Below, piece after piece: positions 16,063-23,102 of a DNA stretch of 23,102 nt. The DNA is from a virus: positions 1-23,102 of the IMG/VR virus record IMGVR_UViG_3300049460_000170. One strand, given 5' to 3'. The notes under the pieces are model-generated. The model was not told the origin of the DNA and did no database searches. It was given only the letters and a program-made list of their open reading frames with translations. Made by a program: the position numbers and the translations under genes. Each line of letters opens with the position of its first letter. Position 1 is the first letter of the stretch.

Positions 16063-18081
16063 TCACATCGGCGGCGACCAAGGATTGTTCAGCGACTGGT
16101 CAAAGGCTGCGCTGATCGCCCTTTTCCGCGCTTCCTCGTCGTCGGCCTGCTGCTGTTGTGCATCAGCTGCCGCCTTCCAGCCGATCGGCTTCTGGTCCGC
16201 ATTGCCCTGCGCCGAGGCCTGCGCCAGCTTCAGCATTGCATCAGCCTGCTTGTATTCAGCCGTGATGCGGGCTTCCGTGTCCTTGTCAACCGGCCTGCCA
16301 AGGCGCAGGGCATTGACCATGTTGCCGTATTTGGCCGATGCAACCTGGTAGGCCTGGGCAGCACCAGAAATGTTCTGCTGGGTCTGCTGGTTGGCCAACG
16401 TCTTGCCTGCCTGATCGATCGGAGAACCCGTTGCGGTATTCTTGACCAGCTGGTTGATCTTGTTCTGGTCGAGCTCCTGGCCCGTCGACAGACCATTGCC
16501 CGAGAAGAAGTTGCCGATGGAATCGAGGCCACGACCGAACGTGCTGTTCGAGCCCCCCGCAATGGCACTCTCCAGGATGACACCCGCCTGGGCAGCATTG
16601 AGCTTGGCCACCGGCTTGCCCGTCTTCGGGTCCGGTTGGGCCGACTGCCGCATGATCGCGTCAATGTGGTTCTGCACCCAGCTGACATTCTGGCTCTTGA
16701 GCGGGCCGTTACCCTCCACCAGTTGCGATGCTTCATCCGCCGGTGAGTTTTCCGTGCGGTTGGTGGCCGACACCCACTTCTTCGGATCGAGTCCAAGGTT
16801 AGCAATGTCCTGCGCATTGCGGGACTGGGCACCACCTGTGAGGATGGTGTTTTCCACCTGGTTCTGCTGGAGCTGGGCCTGAATGGCAGCGGGACTCGTG
16901 CTCGATTCGCCCTTGGCGATGACTTCCCGTGCCTGGTTCCAGTCAGCACCTTGCAGTTGCTGTGCCTGTGCGTCGGAGAGCGAAGTCCAGCGGCCTTTCA
17001 TGGCCGACGGATCGCTCTTCACTGAATCCCAGATCGCCTTGCCTACCTTGTCCTGCGTGTCGAACGAGCGCACGTCGGCATTCTGCCAGTTGGCACCCAG
17101 TGCCTGCGGAGCGAACTGATTGAAGGTATCAGCCGTGATCTGGTACAGGCCGACGTTCGAATGACCCTTGTTCTGGTCGATAATCTTCTGCTTGTTGTTG
17201 ATGACATCGCCCACCGTCTTGATGGACGGATCGAGCTGGCCGCCACCGAGCGTGACACCCAGTGCCGACGGCGAGCCAGAGGGAGAACCTGTACCGCCAG
17301 CACCACCACCATCGAGCGGACCCTGGTTGAACGCATAGCCCTTGCCCTGCAGGTACGCCATGGCAGCAGCCCGCTGGCCTGGTGTCGGGAGCCTGTTGAC
17401 CTGCTCCAGTGCACCCTGGTTGTCGTAGCCCCCTGCTGCAATCAGCTGGCCCGTAGCGAGACCTGCCTGACTATCGGCATCGTTACGCTGGCCGATGGTC
17501 AGGTTGAACTGCGACTGGCTGTTCTGCGTCTGCTTGCCGGACAGATCCTGCGAGTCCTTGAGCACATTGTTCACCTGGCTCGAGCGCAGTGCCTGGTAAG
17601 CGGGATCCTGCCCTGCCTCCGCCTGGGCTGCAGCAATCTTCGCCGGGTCTCCCGTGGCACTGGCCGCCAGCAGCTTGTTGACGGTCGGCTGCGCAGCATC
17701 TGCGAGCTGGTTACCCTGCACCGCCCGGTTCTGGTTGTAGGTGTTCGTGTCCAGCGTCTGCTGGTTTGAGGCCTGCGTGAGCAGGTCACCGACCTTACCC
17801 TGCAGGCCCGAGAGCGTCCCCACACTGACCTTGCTCGGATCGGTGCCGGCGAGGATCGAGCCATTGGCGAGCGCCGCCTTCAGGGATGCGGGATCCTGGT
17901 ACTGCAGCGCATTCTGCTGCACCAGGTTGTTGTTCTGCTCGGTCTGCCAGTTGCCAAACTTGCCGAGCGCATCGGCCAGGTTGCCGGGTGCATCTCCGAG
18001 CAGGCGGCCGGCGAGTCCCAGCGCCTGTACGGTATCGCTGCGGTTGGGCGCATCCACATTGCGCCAGGTCAAAACAGCCAT
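16063..18081 (-). CDS. Internal virion protein with degenerate lysozyme/transglycosylase-like region
   Basis: This 672-aa, Gln/Asn/Ala-rich protein has no cysteine. Its position next to the vRNAP gene matches N4 gp51. Residues ~285-370 contain SNVGLYQIT (308-316), an xTF pair and DTQDKVGKAIWD, as in SLT/lysozyme-like domains that open peptidoglycan for DNA ejection. The catalytic glutamate usually found shortly before that motif is absent (Asp302 lies nearby), so activity is doubtful. A Gly/Ser-rich stretch (about 260-275) precedes the domain; the C-terminus is helical with AAADAQQQQADDEEA. A strong AGGAGG Shine-Dalgarno overlaps the stop codon of the upstream 148-aa gene. Probably packaged and ejected with the vRNAP; that role is inferred from context. 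Confidence 0.75.
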   Translation of the reverse strand: MAVLTWRNVDAPNRSDTVQALGLAGRLLGDAPGNLADALGKFGNWQTEQNNNLVQQNALQYQDPASLKAALANGSILAGTDPSKVSVGTLSGLQGKVGDLLTQASNQQTLDTNTYNQNRAVQGNQLADAAQPTVNKLLAASATGDPAKIAAAQAEAGQDPAYQALRSSQVNNVLKDSQDLSGKQTQNSQSQFNLTIGQRNDADSQAGLATGQLIAAGGYDNQGALEQVNRLPTPGQRAAAMAYLQGKGYAFNQGPLDGGGAGGTGSPSGSPSALGVTLGGGQLDPSIKTVGDVINNKQKIIDQNKGHSNVGLYQITADTFNQFAPQALGANWQNADVRSFDTQDKVGKAIWDSVKSDPSAMKGRWTSLSDAQAQQLQGADWNQAREVIAKGESSTSPAAIQAQLQQNQVENTILTGGAQSRNAQDIANLGLDPKKWVSATNRTENSPADEASQLVEGNGPLKSQNVSWVQNHIDAIMRQSAQPDPKTGKPVAKLNAAQAGVILESAIAGGSNSTFGRGLDSIGNFFSGNGLSTGQELDQNKINQLVKNTATGSPIDQAGKTLANQQTQQNISGAAQAYQVASAKYGNMVNALRLGRPVDKDTEARITAEYKQADAMLKLAQASAQGNADQKPIGWKAAADAQQQQADDEEARKRAISAAFDQSLNNPWSPPM

Positions 18082-18090
18082 GTTGCCTCC

Positions 18091-18537
18091 TTAGCCGAGC
18101 TTGTTGGCTGCGATGTACGCATCGCGGGTTGCATTCGACTGGCCTTCCGTGACAGCCCGTGCCGTCGCCCGGTCGGTGAGTGCCGTGTTGTAGGAAGCCA
18201 GCGAGTTGGCATAGTTCTTCTGGGTCATGTCCTTCTGGAAGTTGAACTGGTCCTGTGCCAGGCCCAGCGACTTCAGACCCGTGTACAGCTGGGCCAGTGA
18301 GGACACACCCTGCAGGCCGAGCTGAAACGTCGGCAGGTTAAAGCCGAGCTGACCCGGCGTCGCACCCGGATTCACGCCGCCCAATCCGCTGACCGGGCTC
18401 TGTGCGCCACTGGTAGGCGAAGCCAGTCCAAAGGAACTGAGCGCGCCGTAGCCGCCCGTGTCATTGACACCCAGGCCGGTGGGCACCGTGAAGTTGTAGG
18501 GGGTGACATTGCCACCCGTACCGAAATTGAGGTCCAT
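18091..18537 (-). CDS. Small internal virion protein (N4 gp52-like by position)
   Basis: The protein has 148 aa and no cysteine. The first ~70 residues are Gly/Asn/Thr/Pro/Ser-rich and probably flexible; the rest (from FQLGLQGV) is predicted helical, with regularly spaced hydrophobic residues. Size (about 15 kDa) and position fit the small structural protein gp52, one of the conserved N4-like core proteins. The stop codon touches the Shine-Dalgarno of the next gene, and an AGGA upstream serves its own ATG. The function within the virion is not known to me; it is assigned by gene order. Confidence 0.65.
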   Translation of the reverse strand: MDLNFGTGGNVTPYNFTVPTGLGVNDTGGYGALSSFGLASPTSGAQSPVSGLGGVNPGATPGQLGFNLPTFQLGLQGVSSLAQLYTGLKSLGLAQDQFNFQKDMTQKNYANSLASYNTALTDRATARAVTEGQSNATRDAYIAANKLG

Positions 18538-18551
18538 AGGATTGTCCTGAT

Positions 18552-21281
18552 CTAGGTAACGAGAGTCTGAGAAACGTCCAGAGTCAATGACACGTATTCG
18601 GAGATCAGTGCGGAGTTGAGCTCCGCAATATCGCTACCGGTCATCAGTGTTCTGTTGAAGAAGCTGTCGGGTGGCTCATACACATGAAGCGGCCCGGAGC
18701 TGGGTGGTGCACTGACATCCGTCAGCTGCATCGGATCGAAGTATGCCAGGTCGGAACCCAGGACAGACGCATACTTGTCGGAAATCGACTGCATCTCCGC
18801 GTTGTACTGGTCGAGCAGTTCATTGGTCTGGTGCAGGACATCTCGCGTCTCCGCCCCGACATACTGACTCACCCCGTTGGCGACAGCTGACGTGAGCTGC
18901 AGCAGCGTGCTGGGTGAGGTGAGCTGGCTCATGCCTTCCGCCCAGGTGCCGCCGCCCGCCATCGTGCCGCCCACCACCATCACCACCACCGTGGCAATGG
19001 CGCCGATGATTGCCCCCACCTTGTCACCGAAGAGCTTCTTCGACACGTAGCCGAGGATCTTCGAGACGATCATGGCGGCAATCATGGTGACGGCAAAGCC
19101 CACCACAATGGCGGCAATGCCGGAGAGGCCAATGGCTGCACCGATCGCCCCGTAGAACGAGGTGGCGGGACCTGTGCCCGTACCCCAGGTCAGTACCGTG
19201 ATGATGATAATGATGATGATCACGATCACCTGGAAGCCGGCCGAGGCATACCACGGCTGCTTGACCACCTGGTAGCAGTTGAAGACGATGTACACGCAGG
19301 CGGTCGACATCTGGGTGCTGTCTTTGAGCGAGGTCGAGCGGAAGATCTCCTCATTGAGCGGGATGATGAAGCCCGACTCGTTCGTGTCTCTTAGGGCATC
19401 CGTGATAGCGATGTCCACCGACTTGCCGTTGTAGACGTAGTTCTGGTGCTTCAGGCCGTAGAGCTGCAGCGCCTTCCAGTTGTTGTCGTCCACCTGCCAG
19501 TAGAGTGTCACGTACGGCACCTGGAAGGAGTCTTCGAGCACGCCCGATTCCGGATCCTGGCTCGTGCGGATCGTGCGCGTGAGCGTATCGGCACCATTGA
19601 CCACCCACCAGATATCCCCGGCACCGTGGGCCGGATCCACCCGCCCTGCGCCGAACGTCGCTTCGATCCCGTTCCATGAGATCAGCATGTTGTAGTTCAG
19701 GTTCGAGTTGCTCGAGGTCCGGATATCGAGCGACTGGACAGGCAGCGACGGGTAGTTGCCTGCGGGCGGTGCGGTTGTCCTGTTCATGTTGGATGGGTCC
19801 AGTCCACCCGCTGCCACCCAGGCGTTATAGCCGGCCTGCACACTGTCGGCCGCCGCCCACTGTGACTTGAACTGGGCGTAGGCGTGCCGCGTGAAGGAGG
19901 CCGAATCCATGCACGCTTCGAAGAACGACCAGATATAGCGCTTCGCCGTGATCTCGGCCACGTTCACCGACACACCAAACACCACGTAGGCGTAGTCGAT
20001 GTCCTTGATCGACTGGTTCTCGTTGATGGTTTTCACGAGATCATCAAACTGCTTCGTGGTGGCTTTTTTATAGGCCTTCTTCGCCGCCGCGTACACATCC
20101 GGCTTGTACGTGCCGGAGACCATCTTGTTATCGATGCGCACGGGAATGTACGGGAAGAACTTCCCCATGTCCGAGGGCGGATTGAACATCGCATCGAGCG
20201 TGGCGTTGCCCGAGCCAAGGGGGTAGATGAACACCTGCAGCCCGCTTTGCGTACCGTTGGTCACGTCCTGCGTATCGATCCGGTATGAACGGGTGTTGCC
20301 CACCGTCTGCACGGTCCTGGTCACCGTCTGGGTTGCATAGACACTCGTGCTGCCCGCTACCAGATTGGTCGAGGTGGTGGACACCGGTGTGCCTGCCACC
20401 ACTGACTGGACCTGGTTCTGCACCATGATCTGGCGGGACGAGTGCGTACGCGCCGGATTGACGGGATCGATACCGAGGTAGGTGGTCTTCTTGAACACCG
20501 CCGAAGTCTGGATCACCTGCACCGTGTTATGGGTGGTGACCGTATGACTGTCGGGTGCCCGGTTGTCCGAGTAGGTGTTGCTGGTGGTCACCGTGGTGAC
20601 AAGATCCAGCGAACCCGGCGTGAAGGTGGTGGAGTCCACCAGCCAGTCCGAGGTGGACGGGAAAGCGTCACTGGCACCCAGTGTCACCGTGTTGCCTGGC
20701 ACGACGGCGCCGTCCGACTCACCCGAGTTCAGGGTGTAGGCGGCAAACAGGTACTTCGTGTCCGGACTGAAGCCGGCTGGCGTAAAACTCTCCTGGCCAC
20801 CCCCCGCAAAGGTGATCACACCCTGGCCGTTGAGGTAATCGCAGTGCCAGTTCGTATTGATGAGTGTCGGGTGATGCGCAAGGATGTACTGCTCGGCCCA
20901 CCAGGAGATCTCGCCATAGCCCAGATCGCTCTGCTGGATCTGCACCGAGTAGCCCGCCGGCGCACCCAGACTTGCCTGGATCTGGGCAGCCAGTGCGTCA
21001 TTGTTCAGCGAGTTGCCTGTCACCAGCGAGCCAGCGGTGAAGCCCACCACGTCCTCATAGCCGGAGCTACCGGCCGCCCACCGGGCGAACATGCGCAGGC
21101 CCATGCCGGGACCGTTGCGGTAGGCCGACGTGATGGTATCCCCGATGGACTGGCCGGTATCCCCGATCATGCCTGCCGTGACGGTCGACTTCAGGAAGTT
21201 CGGGCGCTTGTTGACATCCCCGGCCATGTTGTAGATGGCCGAGGAGACAGAGACCGTGGTGTCGCCGCCAAAGAAGCCCAT
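18552..21281 (-). CDS. Large structural/ejection protein with membrane segments (N4 gp53-like by position)
   Basis: The protein has 909 aa. Residues 1-680 are mostly beta-rich, Thr/Ser/Val-rich, with repeated TVT and TTxT strands (about 235-340). From residue 685 come several strongly hydrophobic stretches: VIVIIIIIIITV (685-696) with seven consecutive isoleucines, then Ala/Gly/Ile/Val-rich helices to about 790 that include SKKLFGDK. The C-terminal ~110 residues are acidic and polar. Membrane-active segments in a virion protein suggest a part in forming the ejection channel, but this is inference. Unlike its neighbours it contains a few cysteines. The ATG follows the stop of the 285-aa gene after 3 bases with a weak Shine-Dalgarno, so translation is likely coupled. 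Confidence 0.72.
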   Translation of the reverse strand: MGFFGGDTTVSVSSAIYNMAGDVNKRPNFLKSTVTAGMIGDTGQSIGDTITSAYRNGPGMGLRMFARWAAGSSGYEDVVGFTAGSLVTGNSLNNDALAAQIQASLGAPAGYSVQIQQSDLGYGEISWWAEQYILAHHPTLINTNWHCDYLNGQGVITFAGGGQESFTPAGFSPDTKYLFAAYTLNSGESDGAVVPGNTVTLGASDAFPSTSDWLVDSTTFTPGSLDLVTTVTTSNTYSDNRAPDSHTVTTHNTVQVIQTSAVFKKTTYLGIDPVNPARTHSSRQIMVQNQVQSVVAGTPVSTTSTNLVAGSTSVYATQTVTRTVQTVGNTRSYRIDTQDVTNGTQSGLQVFIYPLGSGNATLDAMFNPPSDMGKFFPYIPVRIDNKMVSGTYKPDVYAAAKKAYKKATTKQFDDLVKTINENQSIKDIDYAYVVFGVSVNVAEITAKRYIWSFFEACMDSASFTRHAYAQFKSQWAAADSVQAGYNAWVAAGGLDPSNMNRTTAPPAGNYPSLPVQSLDIRTSSNSNLNYNMLISWNGIEATFGAGRVDPAHGAGDIWWVVNGADTLTRTIRTSQDPESGVLEDSFQVPYVTLYWQVDDNNWKALQLYGLKHQNYVYNGKSVDIAITDALRDTNESGFIIPLNEEIFRSTSLKDSTQMSTACVYIVFNCYQVVKQPWYASAGFQVIVIIIIIIITVLTWGTGTGPATSFYGAIGAAIGLSGIAAIVVGFAVTMIAAMIVSKILGYVSKKLFGDKVGAIIGAIATVVVMVVGGTMAGGGTWAEGMSQLTSPSTLLQLTSAVANGVSQYVGAETRDVLHQTNELLDQYNAEMQSISDKYASVLGSDLAYFDPMQLTDVSAPPSSGPLHVYEPPDSFFNRTLMTGSDIAELNSALISEYVSLTLDVSQTLVT

Positions 21282-21284
21282 GGC

Positions 21285-22142
21285 TTACAGTCCGTTGTTG
21301 TTCTTCAGGGCGTTCATCACCTCGTCGACCACCGCATTGGTGAACGAGTTCGGTGCCGTCAGGCCTTCGTCGATCGTCTTCTGCGTGACCCACGCATCGG
21401 AGAAGATCTTCGCTGCCTTCTGTTCCGAGTCGCGCTTGTAGCTGACGATCTGCTGGGCGTAGAGCGCCTTCTGCTGACCGAGCACACCGACCACCGGATA
21501 GTTGTCGGTACGGGTGTCGAGCGTCTGGGCACGCTGCACTTCGACCTGCTCGCCCACCAGCTTCACCTGGTTCTGCGCCACCTGCAGCTGCACGGGCATC
21601 AGGTTGTCGATGTTGTACTTGAGCTGGCCGTACTGGGCATCTTCCGTGCCGATCTTGGCCTTGGTGAGGGCGAGATCTGCCTTGGCCGTCTCCGCCTGGA
21701 TGCGGGCCGTGAGCGCCTGATACTTGACCATCTCCAGGTTGACACGTGCCGTGACGGCGGCGATCTGCGCATTGACCGCCTGCCAGTAGGCCTGGTCCCG
21801 GCCCAGCAGGAACTGGGTGGCATTCTGCATGACCACCTGTACGAGGGCCACGTAGGTCTTCGTGTACTCGGCGGCCGTGATGCGCCCCTTGTCGAACTCT
21901 TCCTTCAGCTGGGCTTTCACGCCCTGCATCATCACGTCAAACGTGCCCGTGCCGTCGATCGCACCCGTGGTGTAGTCGGCATTGGCGAGCCGCTTGATCT
22001 CGGCATAGGCGGCCGAGTTGATGTCCGACGGAATGTTGTAGACGTTCGAGGTCAGGTCAAGCGGATCGACCGCAATGGGCGTAGCCGACAGCAGCTGGCT
22101 GTAGGCCAGGTTTGCATCGATATCAATGCCGTAGGTGGACAT
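21285..22142 (-). CDS. Coiled-coil internal virion protein (N4 gp54-like)
   Basis: The protein has 285 aa (about 31 kDa) and no cysteine. Residues ~95-215 are rich in Ala, Gln, Lys, Glu and Leu with heptad-like spacing (for example ARVNLEMVKYQALTARIQ), so a long helical or coiled-coil rod is likely. Size and position fit gp54, a conserved N4-like structural protein. AGGGAAAAG precedes the ATG. A terminator lies immediately upstream, between this gene and the 204-aa gene, so its expression relies on read-through or on a promoter within the short gap. Confidence 0.72.
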   Translation of the reverse strand: MSTYGIDIDANLAYSQLLSATPIAVDPLDLTSNVYNIPSDINSAAYAEIKRLANADYTTGAIDGTGTFDVMMQGVKAQLKEEFDKGRITAAEYTKTYVALVQVVMQNATQFLLGRDQAYWQAVNAQIAAVTARVNLEMVKYQALTARIQAETAKADLALTKAKIGTEDAQYGQLKYNIDNLMPVQLQVAQNQVKLVGEQVEVQRAQTLDTRTDNYPVVGVLGQQKALYAQQIVSYKRDSEQKAAKIFSDAWVTQKTIDEGLTAPNSFTNAVVDEVMNALKNNNGL

Positions 22143-22158
22143 GTTCTTTTCCCTGGTT

Positions 22159-22194
22159 CAAAACAAAAGGCCCGCCCAGTTCCGTGAGCGGGCC
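22159..22194 (-). terminator. Intrinsic terminator between the 204-aa and 285-aa genes
   Basis: The arms GGCCCGC (22169-22175) and GCGGGCC (22188-22194) form a 7-bp GC stem with a 12-base loop. On the minus strand TTTTGTTTT follows. It would lower transcription of the ejection-protein genes relative to the capsid gene, which suits the different copy numbers of these proteins in the virion. Confidence 0.87.
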
Positions 22195-22217
22195 GTTCAG
22201 GCATGAGGTGAGTGTGA

Positions 22218-22832
22218 TCAGAGGGCGTCGTCTGCGCCCACGCCCACTGCGCCGGCTGCGATCTGGGCCGTAGCCAGACGCTTGAGCTCCGCATCCGTGA
22301 GCTGCGGCAGCACTTCGAGCGAGAATTCCTTCGCCCAACGCTGCTCGATCTTCGGCACGCCGTTCTTGCCCTTGACCGAACGGATGTTCAGGAACTTGCG
22401 GGATTCAAGCTGCCGGTAGATGCAGTACGGGACGTGGTAGCCGTCGTCGGTCACCTCACCGTAGGGGATGTACTTGCGCACGGTGCCCAGGTGCTCGTTG
22501 GCGATCGTGAAGATTTCACCCGGCAGATCCTTCTTCTTCGGATCCATGTTGGTGATGCGCACGCGCACCAGCTTCATCTGCTCGTCGTGCAGATGCTGGC
22601 GCAGTGTCTTGCGCTTGACGGGCTCATTCTGGCCGGCCAGCGGATTGGCTGCATGCACCTTGTCAGCCACTTCGGTGACTTCGGGCTTCTCTTCCTCGCC
22701 ATTCAGCTTCGCTTCGATCTTCCTGCGAAGGGCGTCGAGGCCGATGTTGTTGCTGTAGGTGACACCCATCAGGTCCGCACGGGACTTGAGCATCTGCAGT
22801 TCGTTCGGTGCTGCGTCTTCGAGAGCATTCAT
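22218..22832 (-). CDS. Capsid-adjacent protein (N4 gp55-like) with SAP/HeH-like N-terminus
   Basis: This 204-aa protein lies between the major capsid gene and the coiled-coil gene, as N4 gp55 does. Residues ~10-42 (from ELQMLKSRADLMGV through LDALRRKI) resemble the helix-extended-helix SAP/HeH fold, often a nucleic-acid or protein-binding module. A charged linker (about 43-75) leads to a basic segment and then a beta-rich C-terminal domain (about 85-180). GGAG lies 6 bases before the ATG. It may help capsid assembly or packaging; the function is not established in what I know of the family. Confidence 0.7.
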   Translation of the reverse strand: MNALEDAAPNELQMLKSRADLMGVTYSNNIGLDALRRKIEAKLNGEEEKPEVTEVADKVHAANPLAGQNEPVKRKTLRQHLHDEQMKLVRVRITNMDPKKKDLPGEIFTIANEHLGTVRKYIPYGEVTDDGYHVPYCIYRQLESRKFLNIRSVKGKNGVPKIEQRWAKEFSLEVLPQLTDAELKRLATAQIAAGAVGVGADDAL

Positions 22833-22854
22833 GTTTGACTCCGGGAAGGATTTG

Positions 22855-22900
22855 GAGCCAAGGGGAAGGAAGACATCGCTATCTTCCTTCCACTTGGTTC
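22855..22900 (-). other. Long hairpin after the major capsid gene
   Basis: The arms 22858-22873 and 22882-22897 pair over 16 bases with one mismatch, and three further outer pairs extend the stem (22855-22857 with 22898-22900). The loop has 8 bases. No T-run follows on either strand. It sits 12 bases after the capsid stop codon. It may be an RNase processing site, an mRNA-stabilising structure or a weak attenuator. Confidence 0.65.
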
Positions 22901-22912
22901 AGTCAGTCAGAC

Positions 22913-23102
22913 TTAGACCGGGGCGACCGTCTTGACCAGGCCGATACGTTCCGGGCGCTTGATCAGAATGCCGTAGTACCACTTGATCGAGCTGAAGCCC
23001 GTTTCGCCGTACGGATCATCCTTCGTGGCCGTGGCCTGACCCGGCATCTTCGTCAGGACCGAGAACTTCACGGTCTTGCCGTCCGTCTGGAAGCCGATCG
23101 TC
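22913..23102 (-). CDS. Major capsid protein, C-terminal 62 residues (N4 gp56-like; partial)
   Basis: The frame is open to the right edge and ends with TAA at 22913-22915. The visible tail includes [13 protein letters not shown] and [18 protein letters not shown], which resembles the C-termini of HK97-fold capsid proteins of the N4 gp56 family (aromatic WYY followed by RPER). Position at the head of the structural block, before the gp55-like gene, supports this. Only the tail can be assessed. Confidence 0.78.
   Translation of the reverse strand, partial: TIGFQTDGKTVKFSVLTKMPGQATATKDDPYGETGFSSIKWYYGILIKRPERIGLVKTVAPV

Noticed and set aside
20442-22187. A 581-codon plus-strand open frame
   Set aside because: It spans parts of two well-supported minus-strand genes and the terminator at 22159-22194, and its composition is that of a shadow frame.

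Overview
This window is part of a high-GC (roughly 60 %, estimated by eye) N4-like podovirus genome (family Schitoviridae). The decisive evidence is a cysteine-free 3,544-residue protein on the minus strand with the catalytic motifs of the N4 virion RNA polymerase (vRNAP) at the expected spacing. Around it lies the N4 core gene order: primase, RecA-like ATPase and single-stranded DNA-binding protein on the plus strand, and the ejection/structural genes leading back to the major capsid protein on the minus strand. The host cannot be read from the sequence; the base composition and phage family suggest a high-GC proteobacterium.

Plus strand, 1-4918 (replication/recombination block, rightward). 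It holds the C-terminal part of an ATPase/primase, a 91-aa Tad2-like (DUF2829) anti-Thoeris protein, a RecA-like P-loop ATPase, an N4-type SSB, a RuvC-like resolvase started by TTG, a 159-aa protein with a disordered acidic body, and a 64-aa membrane protein. The block ends at a bidirectional terminator (5003-5036). In N4 the SSB serves replication and also activates host RNA polymerase at late promoters, so this block probably switches on the leftward genes described next.

Minus strand, 23102-5044 (structural/ejection block, leftward). In transcription order: the C-terminus of the major capsid protein (cut by the window edge), a 204-aa protein, a terminator, a 285-aa coiled-coil protein, a 909-aa protein with membrane segments, a 148-aa protein, a 672-aa protein with a degenerate lysozyme-like domain, a 72-aa two-helix membrane protein, a second terminator, and finally the vRNAP gene as its own transcription unit. 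The order matches N4 genes 56-55-54-53-52-51-50 apart from the 72-aa gene. The vRNAP is packaged and ejected to transcribe phage early genes.

The window is densely coding. No non-coding stretch exceeds about 125 bp, and the short gaps hold terminators and several strong hairpins without U-tracts. Points most worth following up: the Tad2-like gene inside the replication block; a peptide motif shared by the SSB ends and the 159-aa protein; complete absence of cysteine from four virion proteins (4,649 residues); a zinc-protease-like domain inside the vRNAP; a changed T/DxxGR motif in the vRNAP; and a hairpin covering the ribosome binding site of the 72-aa gene. I saw no tRNA, CRISPR array, insertion sequence or integrase.
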